Assembly (NCBI GenBank): GCA_030180135.1
Contig: CM058229.1
Span: 45,163,522 to 45,227,521 of the forward strand
Direction of reading: 5' to 3'
DNA length: 64,000 bases
DNA from: Orychophragmus violaceus
Taxonomy: Eukaryota; Streptophyta; Magnoliopsida; Brassicales; Brassicaceae
Positions 34,309 through 44,530 of the stretch are shown one piece after another. How positions within the stretch are numbered: position 1 is the first letter of the stretch; each line of letters starts with the position of its first letter. Position numbers and translations under genes: made by a program. The notes beneath the pieces were generated by a model. It worked only from the letters and a program-made list of their open reading frames with translations. It searched no databases and was not told where the DNA came from.

Positions 34309-35717
34309 ACTCCCCCACACTTAGCCTTTGCTTGCCCTCAAGCAAAACAGAGAACTAAAACATGGTGAAGAGGTTTGAAAAGTTTCAGAAACTCTTTTTG
34401 TCCTAGAAGCAACAACACTCAGATTCCCCTTAGTAAGCCACTGAAAGAATCAACTGCAAGACATCAAGACTAACATGTACTTCCCCCACACTTAGCAACT
34501 GTCCTAAGTAAACTCCACAATCAATCCAAGCAATTCAAATTCACCCTACTGACTTCTATAAGCTATTAAGTGCGGTCTCACCTAAGGATCATCGATAAAA
34601 GGGCACATGGATTCTTACTTTGTCAGCTCTAGACCACCATACTATCTTTTTTTTCTGGTTCCTTTTTCTTCTCTTTTCCCTTCCTTAGCATTCTGATTTT
34701 TCCCCATTGGGTATCATTTTTTTTATCAGTGCTCTTCCCGTTAAGGGGTGTACTTTGGACACATTCCATGAATGCACAAGAGGTAATAGTGTTTGCTACT
34801 ACTCCCGTGACCACTTAGGAGCTACTAGCTCATCCTCAGTTTATTACTCTTTTTTTTATGGAAGGGGAGAAGGGAACCATACTCGGACAGGTTTACAAGC
34901 TGTGTCAGAACTAACAAAGGAATTCGACTCAAGGTATACCAAGCCCTTAGGTGAGAAATTAAGTCAAATTAGGGGTGAAGCCAGTAAAGGATCCTCTGAA
35001 TACCTGAATTGATGTGGGTGTCCTCAGTAGGTTGATCCGTGTTGGGTTTTCTAATAGTCATAGATAGTTCTTGCAACTTCATCCCAATGGTTACTTAAGT
35101 TCCTGCAAGATGTTGTTAACTTCTAAAAAATTCACTGTTTCTTACTTAAATTTGTTTTGACTCGATAAAACAATTTTTTTTGAAAAACAGGACTGACTCT
35201 TAAGAAAACGAAAAGATAGTAGTCAGTACCACCTCCCCCACACTTGAAACACACTGTCCCCAGTAGTGTCAAGCTAAGGTTTGGTAAAAAAAAAAGAAAA
35301 TGTTAATGGATGAGTTAAGTTCTGTCTGATTTTTACCTCTGTCGCTCATGCATCAATCGATACATAAATGTAACGACCGTTGCAAGGCGATTTGCGTCAT
35401 GTATCGATCGTTGCTCAGGACCGCAACGATCGCTGCAATGCGATTTTCGTGTTGTGACGATCGACACACAGGACCGTGTCGATTGTTGCATTGCGATATC
35501 CGAGAACAGTCAGCAAGTTAGCAGTTAGTCCGTGAGAAATTGTCAAATTTCAAACGTGCAAGCTGAAAATCACTGCAACAAGTAGAATCAAAGCAACAAA
35601 TAGTCTCATAATGAAAACATCATCCAAACATATGAACCCTAAGAAAATCAAAAGAAAAATGCAAAAGAAAAGATGAAAATGAAAATACAGAACCGATGTC
35701 TAGAGAAGCCACTACTC
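34309..35717. other. Athila-like 3' non-coding region
   Basis: Lies between ORF1 and the 3' LTR. No gene is supported. Two polypurine-like tracts on minus (at 34309 and near 35230, the latter also GTGTGGGGGAGGTGG) and three CGATCG-type pairs (35354-35485) are present. Confidence 0.7.
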
Positions 35718-37012
35718 TCACTCGTCATCTATGCCATCATAACGATCAGTACCACTCGAAGAACCAGGAGTCGGAGATCGCTGTCTACGTCGACGAGAAG
35801 GTCCTGGGTGATGAATCTGCGGCTGTCTCCTGCAAGTGCAGGTACGCATGTAGTTCCAGATGCTCCGCAAAATACCATCCTCACTCTCTCTCCACTCTCC
35901 CACAAACATCTCACCAAGAGGTACCGAAGGCTCGGGATAAGGACCAATATCATCAGCAGGAGCAGCAGGTGCAAGCGCAGATGAGGAAGAAGGGCGTGTA
36001 GAAGGCTCTCCCAGCGGATGAGCCCTCGTAGGCACACTGCGCTGATCTCTGGTAGGGGGCTGGAATCTCAAGGCATCCAGCGTATCAATCTGTGTCAGAC
36101 TAGCAGCAGGAAGATCTATACCGTGCTTCGTAGCGGAGTCATAATAGACCCATATACGTCCCTCCTTCAGCCATGTAGCACTCTGCAGGTGGGTGAAATC
36201 AAGGTACTCCTTGCTGTCCGTACCCTCTAAGGGAATCCTGCAATGCCTGAAAATGGGAGTAAGCAGACTCCCTACTGTCTCAGTGCCCTTCCCATCGAAT
36301 GGCTTCTTCTGCAGACCGCACACGTGATGAGCAAAGATAGCTCCCAAGTTGAGTCCTCTGGTGGGATCTCTCAAATCAGTCTCAGAAAATTGCTCCCTTA
36401 ACCCAATGAAAAGCATCTCCAGCTCGTTCTTACGCATCTTGTTGGCTTCAGCTTTGCACAACAGAGTACATCCCAAGATGCGCAAGACATATCTGAGAAC
36501 AGGATGCCTAACCTGTATCAGCTTCGTCGTCGTCGAGCAATATCGACCGTTGCCAACACAGTCCTAGAAATACTGAGCTTCTGGCACATCCCACTCAAGA
36601 GACATACCAATACGTGCGGGCTCAGTGCTGAATCCATAAATCCGACATATATCAAGAAGGGGAACCCGATACCTGGCTCCTAAGCACATGAAGGTAAAGA
36701 AACCTCCTGAAGCCTTCCTGTTCTCTGGGTCAGGATAAACAACTCTGCAGGTGGCCAGCAGCTGTCTCACCAGATCAGGATACAACTCCTAATGCTGCAT
36801 AGGCATTGTCCCCAGACCAATGCCCTTACATAATGTCAGCACCTGCTCATCGATGCCTAGACTCCTACAAGTCGAATAGTCCGCAAACTTGGTCGTCTTA
36901 AGCGTCATGCCACACCAACCATTGTAGAGCAATGTATCAAACTCGTCCCAATGGTCAAGTAGTGGCCTCTCTGTAAAAGTGTCGGTATTGAGCAGCTGAT
37001 AAATCTCCATAC
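35718..37012 (-). pseudogene. ATHILA ORF1-type protein, 3' part
   Basis: One frame runs from the copia insertion point at 37012 to the stop at 35718, broken by in-frame stops at 36786-36788 and 36561-36563. It includes 'DHWDEFDTLLYNGW', 'GGFFTFMCLGARYRVPLLDICRIYGF' and 'LGCTLLCKAEANKMRKNEL', which I recognise as the ATHILA ORF1 family (Pfam PF03078). The function of that family is unknown. The C-terminus becomes Pro/Ser/Arg-rich, ending 'GTDRYDGIDDE'. The 5' part lies beyond copia copy 2 at 44342-44530, giving a full product of about 490 residues before damage. Two stops plus the insertion make it a pseudogene. Confidence 0.85.
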
Positions 37013-37687
37013 TGAAGGAATTTCTAGCAGTTCTAATCAGGATTAGCAACCCTAGTCTGAATTCCGAGCCTAGGATCTAAGGTTCAAGTAATTGAATCTA
37101 TTGGATCTCAGATTTACCTGGTGATTAGCAGCGGAAAGTTTGCAGATAATCGAGATCACGAAGCACCTCAAAAGCTGTGCCTCTACTGGTATCCACACGC
37201 ACACAAACTGGTATCCACACGCACACACAAGAGATCTAATCTCTAGAGAGGTTTCTATCTCGTTCTGGTGGCTGTGAATTAGGTTATATACGAGTTTAGG
37301 TCGACCATATATCTTATATATGTCGGCTTAAACCACAACGGAATTAACCAACAATTAAACCGTATTAATCTGGTTAATCCGCGAGTTGCATCGATCGATG
37401 CACTATCTGCAACGATCGACACTGCCCCAGAATATTGATATCGAATGCATATCAAATATGCATTCACTGGATCATTACATTAACGATCAACCTCGTCTTT
37501 GACGCCCAGTTTGCTTAGGTGTGTGACCCTGTAGGATCATATAACACTAGCAATGAGTTCTCAACTCATTGATCATAAGTGGCTTCTAGCAAAGCGTTAT
37601 GACTACCTAGTGTTATGTGATTGTCTCATCTCGACAATACGACTTTCACTTAGAGCAAGTACAATAGATTTCAGGACATTCCCAACA
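37013..37687 (-). repeat. Copia copy 2: 3' LTR
   Basis: 675 bp; on minus TGTTGGGAATG to AATTCCTTCA. Near 37196-37232 a second copy of TGGTATCCACACGCACACA replaces ~27 bp found in the 5' LTR, suggesting a template switch during reverse transcription. CGATCG pair at 37392/37413. Polypurine tract on minus AAGTGGGAGAT next to 37687. Confidence 0.95.
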
Positions 37688-38509
37688 ATCTCCCACTTGT
37701 ACTGGAATCATCTATTCCTTTAATCCCTTTGTAGCTATATCTCAATCTAGCATAAGGCAAGAACTGTGTCATCCTTATTAAGCCAGATCACGTTTATCGA
37801 ATCCCGATTTGTACTGATAAAACAAACGACTGACAATCACCTCGTTTGAGCGCGGCCACGCATTTCCAGTATCAAATCTTCGATAGGCCCAGAGATATTT
37901 AACTCATGTTATATAGGAGGTACAAATCCCATCTTGTTCCATCCATGTCTCTTTTATATCTCATGATACGCCTAATCAGTGTCTTTATGATCACCAGTTA
38001 CAGCTGACGTTTGACAAAGTCAAGACGAACCAATCAATATAAGAGAGGACATGATGAACTCAGGTCTAAGGACTACACTCTTTGGTCGTAATGAGAAACT
38101 CTTATGACACTCATATAACATCTTGTAGAGTTCTCATTAACGGGTCAAGTCCGATCATGTGTTCTCTAACACATATCTATGTGATTGACTTTAATACACT
38201 TATTAAATGACTCCATGAAACATAGTCATCAGTCACCTCACATACTAGTCTCACGTGGTTGTTAATGTCCCATTTTAACAACCTCGACCAGGGACCAACA
38301 TAACTCATGACAATCTTTGTTTATAGGGTTTCATGATCAAGTCACATACTTGATGACCTATAAAATGTCATAAATTATTTGGGACTATTATTTAATAACA
38401 CAATTAAATAATGCTGAAACAAATTTCATTAAAATAACATAACCAAATTATGTTTTACGAACATCAAGTCATAACTAAAAACCAAATATAACTCCTACTG
38501 AAAACAAGA

Positions 38510-41404
38510 TCATATCTTAAGAAATCTAATGCCTACAGCAGCAGTGTGAAACTCATGCTTAGGCCTTGGGAGGGGCTTGGTCAGTGGATCAGCTACGTTC
38601 TCATCCGTCGGGACTCTGCTGATCTTCACATCTCCTCTATTCACAATATGACGGATAAGGTGATATCTCCTTTCTATGTGTTTGGATTTCTGGTGTGATC
38701 TAGGTTCCTTTGCTTGCGCAATGGCTCCATTGTTGTCACAATACAAAGCCACTGGCTCAGAAATACTAGGAATCACACCAAGTTCAGTGATGAACTTCTT
38801 GATCCAAACAGCCTCCTTTGCCGCTTCAGAAGCAGCGAAGTACTCAGCTTCAGTTGTGGAATCTGCTACAGTGTCCTGCTTGGAACTCTTCCATCTGACT
38901 GCACCGCCATTCAGGTTGAAGATGTAACCAGATTGCGATCGGAAATCATCTTTGTCTGTCTGGAAACTTACGTCTGTGTAACCACTTACTACCAGCTCAT
39001 CACTTCCTCCATACACCAAGAATTTATCCTTAGTATTTCTCAAATACTTCAGAATATTCTTGACTGCTGTCCAGTGACTTTCACCTGGATCCGATTGGTA
39101 TCTACTCGTCATGCTTAAAGCACAAGCAACATTTGGACGAGTACAGAGCATGGCATACATGATGGATCCCAACGCCGAGGCATAGGGAATCCGACTCATG
39201 CGATCTCGCTCAGCAGGTGTCTCAGGACACTGCTTCTTGCTGAGACTTATGCCATAAGACATTGGTATGAAGCCTTTCTTGGAATCTTGCATTCTGAACC
39301 TGTGTAAGACTTTATCCATATAAGTGTCTTGACACAGTCCAATCAACTTGTTTAATCTATCTCTATAGATTCTTATTCCAAGAATATACGCGGCTTCTCC
39401 CATGTCTTTCATTGAAAAACAACTTCCGAGCCAAGTCTTAACAGACTGTAACAACGGAACGTCATTTCCGAGAAGAAGTATGTCATCTATATACAACACG
39501 AGAAATGCAACTGCGCTCCCACTAGTCTTCTTGTAAACACATGGTTCTTCTTCGCTTCTGATGAAATCAAACTTTTTGACTGCTTCATCAAAACGAAGAT
39601 TCCAACTCCGAGATGCTTGCTTCAATCCATAAATGGATCGATGAAGCTTGCATACTTTCCTAGCTGCATTTGGATCGATAAAACCTTCGGGTTGTGTCAT
39701 GTACACATCCTCTTCCAGAATTCCATTAAGGAAAGCTGTTTTCACGTCCATCTGCCAGATCTCATAGTCATAATGAGCTGCTGTTGCTAGGAGAATCCGA
39801 ATGGATTTAAGCATGGCAACCGGGGAATAAGTTTCTTCATAGTCAATGCCATGAATTTGTTTGAAACCTTTTACCACCAGCCTTGCTTTATATATCTGAA
39901 TATTTCCATCCACATCAATTTTCTTCTTGAAAATCCATTTACACTCAATGGGTCTTGCACCATCGGGTAAATCAACCAAAGTCCATACTTGGTTTTGTGA
40001 CATGGATCCCATTTCGGATTCAGCGGCTTTCAGCCACTTTTCGGAGTCAGGGCTCATCATCGCTTCTTCAAAATTCGCTGGCTCGTCACTGTCAATGATC
40101 AACAAATCATGACAATTGGTTACGAGAAATCCATATCTCTCGGGTTCGTGACGTATCCTTTCGGATCGGCGAATTTCAGGCTCCACAAGCGCCGTCTCTA
40201 CAAATCTTTGTAGATCCAACTGTTGCTCTTCCTCTACGGGTTGAGCATTTTCCTGCGGTTCTCGAACTTCTTCGAGTTGTTCTTTACTCCCACTGTTTCT
40301 CTTGGAAAGAAATTCTCTCTCAAGAAAGACGCAGTTCCGAGCAACAAACACTTTGTTCTCGGATTGGTTGTAAAAGTAGTATGCCTTGGTTTCCTTAGGA
40401 TAACCAACAAAGTAGCACTTATCAGATTTGGGTTCGAGCTTATCTGTAATTAATCGCTTAACATAAGCTTCGCAACCCCAAATCTTCAGGAAAGACAAAC
40501 TCGGAACATTTCCAGTCCACATCTCATGTGGTGTCTTTGCAACTGATTTTGACGGAACCCTATTAAGTGTAAACGCAGACGTTTCTAGAGCGTATCCCCA
40601 AAAGGATAATGGAAGAGTTGAGAGACTCATCATTGATCGAACCATATCTAATAAAGTTCGATTCCTCCTCTCGGACACCCCATTCCATTGTGGTGTTCCA
40701 GGAGGAGTGAGTTGCGAAACAATTCCACAATCTCTCAAATGATCACTAAATTCTTGGCTTAAGTATTCTCCTCCACGATCTGATCGAAGAGCCTTAATAC
40801 TTTTTCCAAGTTGATTCTGTACTTCATTTTGGAATTCTTTGAACCTTTCAAAAGATTCCGACTTGTGTCTCATTAAATAGACATAGCCATACCTGCTGAA
40901 ATCATCAGTGAAGGTAATGAAGTATCGAAAATTTCCTCTGGCACTTGTGCTCATTGGGCCGCACACATCTGTATGTATAAGGCCCAATAGGTCACTGGCC
41001 CTTTCATTTGATTTGTTGAAAGGGGCCTTAGTCATTTTGCCTAGTAAACATGATTCACATTTCTCACATGATTCATAATCAAATGAGCCCAGAAGTCCAT
41101 CACTATGGAGCTTTTGGATCCGTTTCTCGTTTATGTGGCCCAAACGACAATGCCAAAGAAAAGTCTGATTCGTGTCATTTGATTTGAATCTCTTGGTGTT
41201 AATGTTATAGATTGGTGCAGTCTGGTTTAAAACATAAAGCCCATTCTCTAATGGGCTGCTACCATAAAATATATCATTGTAATCAAAAGAACAACATTTA
41301 TTCTTAATTGAAAACTGATATCCTTCCACATCCAAAATAGGAATGGAAATAATATTTCTGCTTATAGCAGGTACATAGTAGCAATTATTAAGCTTTAAAA
41401 CCAA
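38510..41404 (-). CDS. Copia pol: integrase, reverse transcriptase, RNase H
   Basis: 964 residues uninterrupted from the first methionine after the last upstream stop. Domains in order: the pre-integrase HHCC zinc finger (H85, H90, C116, C119); the integrase core with a D146, D209, E245 triad in DD35E spacing; then a Glu/Gln-rich linker (about 375-410). RVT_2 reverse transcriptase follows (about 465-710, 'KWIFKKK', 'WQMDVKTAFLNG', catalytic 'YIDD'). RNase H is at the C-terminus (about 790-930, with 'TEAEY' and 'YCDNNGAIA'). This order, integrase before reverse transcriptase, defines Ty1/copia. The product would normally be part of a gag-pol polyprotein cleaved by the protease encoded just upstream, but two in-frame stops (near 41421 and at 41615-41617) separate it from gag. 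All visible catalytic residues are present. The natural protein has no start here, so the start is only the first methionine. Confidence 0.95.
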   Translation of the reverse strand: MVLKLNNCYYVPAISRNIISIPILDVEGYQFSIKNKCCSFDYNDIFYGSSPLENGLYVLNQTAPIYNINTKRFKSNDTNQTFLWHCRLGHINEKRIQKLHSDGLLGSFDYESCEKCESCLLGKMTKAPFNKSNERASDLLGLIHTDVCGPMSTSARGNFRYFITFTDDFSRYGYVYLMRHKSESFERFKEFQNEVQNQLGKSIKALRSDRGGEYLSQEFSDHLRDCGIVSQLTPPGTPQWNGVSERRNRTLLDMVRSMMSLSTLPLSFWGYALETSAFTLNRVPSKSVAKTPHEMWTGNVPSLSFLKIWGCEAYVKRLITDKLEPKSDKCYFVGYPKETKAYYFYNQSENKVFVARNCVFLEREFLSKRNSGSKEQLEEVREPQENAQPVEEEQQLDLQRFVETALVEPEIRRSERIRHEPERYGFLVTNCHDLLIIDSDEPANFEEAMMSPDSEKWLKAAESEMGSMSQNQVWTLVDLPDGARPIECKWIFKKKIDVDGNIQIYKARLVVKGFKQIHGIDYEETYSPVAMLKSIRILLATAAHYDYEIWQMDVKTAFLNGILEEDVYMTQPEGFIDPNAARKVCKLHRSIYGLKQASRSWNLRFDEAVKKFDFIRSEEEPCVYKKTSGSAVAFLVLYIDDILLLGNDVPLLQSVKTWLGSCFSMKDMGEAAYILGIRIYRDRLNKLIGLCQDTYMDKVLHRFRMQDSKKGFIPMSYGISLSKKQCPETPAERDRMSRIPYASALGSIMYAMLCTRPNVACALSMTSRYQSDPGESHWTAVKNILKYLRNTKDKFLVYGGSDELVVSGYTDVSFQTDKDDFRSQSGYIFNLNGGAVRWKSSKQDTVADSTTEAEYFAASEAAKEAVWIKKFITELGVIPSISEPVALYCDNNGAIAQAKEPRSHQKSKHIERRYHLIRHIVNRGDVKISRVPTDENVADPLTKPLPRPKHEFHTAAVGIRFLKI

Positions 41405-41614
41405 ACCAGAAGGTAAAGACTAGTTATATGTTCCTACGGCTAATGCAGCAACTCTTGCTCCATTCCCCATGCGCAGGTCCACTTGTCCCCTTTCCAACTT
41501 CCTATTGTTGCTTAGGCCCTGCATATTTGTACAAATATGAGCACCACAGCCGATATCCAATACCCAAGAAGTAGAACCAGAAGTAGTATCATTTACTTCT
41601 ATAACATAAATACC
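41405..41614 (-). pseudogene. Copia protease segment with stops and altered active-site triad
   Basis: The frame between gag and pol encodes 'WVLDIGCGAHIC'. Retroviral-type proteases have D-T/S-G at this place, so the middle residue is changed to Ile. An amber stop near 41421 separates it from pol, and an ochre stop at 41615-41617 separates it from gag. With both stops and the DIG triad, polyprotein processing is probably lost. Confidence 0.8.
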
Positions 41615-42490
41615 TTAAGATGAAGTCTCGAAAGTCTTCTTCTTCTCCTTCTTCTTTTCTTCCAAGAATTTGTTACAATTTCTCTTCCAATGCCCAAGCT
41701 CTTTACAGTAATGGCACTTATCAGTCTCAGATGGGCCCGGCTTGGGCTTCGGGGCTGGCGCAGGCGTGTCCTGGTTCTCAACCTGGACTGCCTTGCCCTT
41801 TCCCTTACCCTTGCCAAGTTTCTTAAACTTCTTACCTCCTTGTACCATAAGTACATTAGGAGTGCCCTTCTTGATATTAGGCTCAGCTGTCTTGAGCATG
41901 CCATGCAGCTCAGTTAACGTCTTCGTCAAGTTGTTCATGTTATAGTTCATAACAAACTGATCATAGCTTGACGGCAGTGACTGCAGAATGATGTCAGTAG
42001 CCAACTCTTGACTAATGGGACAATCCAGCCTCCCCAGGTTATCAATATAACCCATCATCTTAATGACATGAGGACTGACTGGACCGTCCTTTGGTAGCTT
42101 GCATTCAATGAGAGATTTAACCGTCTGGTATCTCTCAGTTCGTACTTGCTCCTGAAACATGCTTTTCAGGCTAGTAATCATCTCCACTGGCGACTCCACG
42201 TTCTCGTATTGCTTCTGCAAATCCGAGTTCATGGTAGCCAACATGAGACAATTCACATCGACCACATCATTGGAATGCTTATCCCAAGCACTCCTTTCTG
42301 CATGTGCAGCATTGGCTCTCGGTTTTTCAGGGAGAACAGTTTCCAGGACATAGTCCCTTTTCTCCTGCTTGAGAACAATTCTCAAGTTCCGATACCATTC
42401 GAGAAAATTCGATCCAGTTAACTTGTCCTTCTCAAAGACGGATCGCAGGGAGAAAGAGTTATTATGAGTATTAGTCATAGCTGAGAACAA
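41615..42490 (-). CDS. Copia gag
   Basis: 291 residues from ATG 42488-42490, the first methionine after the leader. The N-terminal half has the plant copia gag signature 'LTGSNFLEWYRNLRIVLKQEK'. The central part has 'YNMNNLTKTLTELHGMLKTAE'. A Lys/Gly/Pro-rich linker follows, then one CCHC zinc knuckle 'CHYCKELGHWKRNC' (about 259-272) that binds RNA during packaging. It ends at the ochre stop that cuts it from the protease. Copy 3 gag (61760-62638) is about 85 percent similar by eye. Confidence 0.95.
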   Translation of the reverse strand: MFSAMTNTHNNSFSLRSVFEKDKLTGSNFLEWYRNLRIVLKQEKRDYVLETVLPEKPRANAAHAERSAWDKHSNDVVDVNCLMLATMNSDLQKQYENVESPVEMITSLKSMFQEQVRTERYQTVKSLIECKLPKDGPVSPHVIKMMGYIDNLGRLDCPISQELATDIILQSLPSSYDQFVMNYNMNNLTKTLTELHGMLKTAEPNIKKGTPNVLMVQGGKKFKKLGKGKGKGKAVQVENQDTPAPAPKPKPGPSETDKCHYCKELGHWKRNCNKFLEEKKKEKKKTFETSS

Positions 42491-43648
42491 AGAAAGGTGA
42501 AAGGTTTAGTTATGATGTTCAAGGAATGAGAAGTCTTAACTTTTAAGAAACTCGCATTATATTCAAACAATGTTTCCTCAGATGAATATAATGATCCAAG
42601 ACCCATACTTCACTAAATTCAAGTGAGCCACTGGCTATCACTCAACTTTAGCTATCTAGGTAAGCAATAACTCTTCTAGTTATATCCAATATAACTCTTG
42701 GTTGTGGATCGACATCTTATGTCCAATCCACCTGATGTCTCTGAGCCCAAAACGATTTTGATGGCCCAGTCAAGTAAACCAATCTTTTCAGTCATGTAAT
42801 TGTTGACGTCTTGCACTGCAAGTCCATCAACACGATTACCTCTGTCTTACTCATGAAATTGTGGACATCTTGCACTGCAAGTCTATCGCACAATTAAATG
42901 GGTCTTGACAGTTGAAAAGATTGGAAAGACATCAAGTATCACTTGATATTTGATTGAGGAACGGAATCATTTAAAACGTTCAGTTTTATTATGTTTTAAT
43001 TCTTATAATTAATTGATTTGTCTTGGTTTGGTTCTGTGGTTTCAGGTTCCATAACCTAAACCATTGAATCTTGTGTAGACCGATACTACTTTAGTGTCGA
43101 TCGATGCAGATTAACCAAAACCAATCTGCGATAACCGATCAATCAATCCAATTGATCCGGTTTTGAGTACCGGTCAGCGTCGATCGATGCTACATTAGCA
43201 TCGGTCGATGCCAACCTAATCAAACCAATCGCAATTAAACCATTCACAGAGTTCAACCAATACTAACCAAGCTCGATAACCGGTCTAATCCAATTAAACC
43301 GATTCATCAATCTCGCGAGGTTTGTGTCGACCGACACAACATTTGTGTCGATCGACACTAGGCGAAAACTGAGTTTTGTTCGGGTTTTCGCCCTGTGTCG
43401 ATCGATGCCGGATTGGCAACGATCGACACCATGCGAAAAACCTAAATTTTATTCGGGCTTTCGCCCCGTGTCGATCGATGCCGGATTGGCATCGATCGAC
43501 ACCATGCGAAAAAGCCCTAAAACGTTTTCGAACAGAACCCTAAACTAGGTTTTCATGAAAACGAATTTTAGCAAGTTTGTATCAACCATACACAGATTCA
43601 GATTCAACTAATCTAATCAATATGCTACAGATTCAATGGAACCCTAAA
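42491..43648 (-). promoter_or_regulatory. Copia copy 2 leader between primer site and gag
   Basis: About 1.15 kb of untranslated leader. The half next to the primer site (43098-43503) carries four clear CGATCG pairs and one single box. The half next to gag has none. A repeated TTGCACTGCAAGTC(C/T)ATC block occurs twice near 42810 and 42870. Confidence 0.85.
43177..43503. promoter_or_regulatory. Cluster of four paired CGATCG palindromes in copia leader
   Basis: CGATCG or CGACCG/CGGTCG cores at 43181/43202, 43328/43349, 43399/43420 and 43472/43493, each pair exactly 21 bp apart. Each core is flanked by GTGT, GCAT or GCAA on the left and the complement ACAC, ATGC or TTGC on the right. Seven variable bases separate the two 14-bp boxes. 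Confidence 0.85.
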
Positions 43649-43660
43649 GCTCTGATACCA
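43649..43660 (-). other. Copia copy 2 primer binding site
   Basis: TGGTATCAGAGC on minus, complementary to the 3' end of initiator methionine tRNA, one base from the 5' LTR end. Confidence 0.95.
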
Positions 43661-43661
43661 C

Positions 43662-44341
43662 TGAAGGAATTTCTAGCAGTTCTAATCATGATTAGCAACC
43701 CTAGTCTGAATTCCGAGCCTAGGATCTAAGGTTCAAGTAATTGAATCTATTGGATCTCAGATTTACCTGGTGATTAGCAGCGGAAAGTTTGCAGATAATC
43801 GAGATCACGAAGCACCTCAAAATCTGTGCCTCTACTGGTATCCACACGCACACAAACAGGGCAGGAGGGATGCTAGTGCCTGTAAGAGATCTAATCTCTA
43901 GAGAGGTTTCTATCTCGTTCTGGTGGCTGTAAATTAGGTTATATACGAGTTTAGGTCGACCATATATCTTATATATGTCGGCTTAAACCACAACGGAATT
44001 AACCAACGATTAAACCGTATTAATCTGGTTAATCCGCGAGTTGCATCGATCGATGCACTATCTGCAACGATCGACACTGCCCCAGAATATTGATATCGAA
44101 TGCATATCAAATATGCATTCACTGGATCATTACATTAATGGTCAACTCGTCTTTGACGCCCAGTTTGCTTAGGTGTGTGACCCTGTAGGATCATATAACA
44201 CTAGCAATGAGTTCTCAACTCATTGATCATAAGTGGCTTCTAGCAAAGCGTTATGACTACCTAGTGTTATGTGATTGTCTCATCTCGACAATACGACTTT
44301 CACTTAGAGTAAGTACAATAGATTTCAGGACATTCCCAACA
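43662..44341 (-). repeat. Copia copy 2: 5' LTR
   Basis: 680 bp. The CGATCG pair 44047/44068 lies about 70 bp upstream of a TATATAAG sequence (43968-43976, read on minus). The pair therefore sits in U3, at a proximal enhancer position relative to the likely promoter. Confidence 0.95.
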
Positions 44342-44530
44342 CATACCCCATACCTTATTTGTCGGAATCAGCTCCTTATCTGCCTTAGGCCAAGGCAACT
44401 GTATAGCTTCCTGATCTTTCTGATAAGGCTCAGGATATGGCGAGTCTCGAGGAAACCACTCAACTGGTGGAGGATGATGAGCTGTAGCTGCAGTGGTAGC
44501 TCTACGTTTACGAGCTTGTCGAGGAGGCAT
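44342..44530 (-). pseudogene. ATHILA ORF1-type protein, 5' part
   Basis: Starts at ATG 44528-44530 ('MPPRQARKRRATTAATA'), a basic N-terminus. Continues 'HPPPVEWFPRDSPYPEPYQKDQ' to the insertion point of copia copy 2 at 44342. The frame resumes at 37012. Upstream in-frame methionines (44641) lie in sequence that contains a CGATCG-type pair and is less likely to be coding. Confidence 0.8.

Larger units (their letters stand above)
37013..44341 (-). mobile_element. Ty1/copia retrotransposon copy 2, young and nearly intact
   Basis: Has LTRs 37013-37687 and 43662-44341, a perfect 5-bp duplication CATAC (37008-37012, 44342-44346), a primer site (43649-43660) and a polypurine tract (37688-37702). 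Gag and pol are present in one nearly continuous frame. LTRs differ at about eight single bases plus one local replacement, so it is the youngest insertion measurable here. It interrupts ATHILA ORF1. It is the best candidate in the window for a source of enzymes for the defective copies 1 and 3, although it has two premature stops itself. Confidence 0.96.

Noticed and set aside
35222..35245. Second polypurine tract as the end of another element
   Set aside because: It lies inside the Athila-like element with no LTR start next to it; a central or duplicated tract is possible but unsupported.
38676..40453. Plus-strand ORFs opposite the copia pol
   Set aside because: Shadows of the 964-codon minus-strand frame.
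43324..43548. ORF with repeated Ser-Ile-Asp peptides as a protein
   Set aside because: It is a by-product of the CGATCG motif in the untranslated leader and reads antisense to the element.
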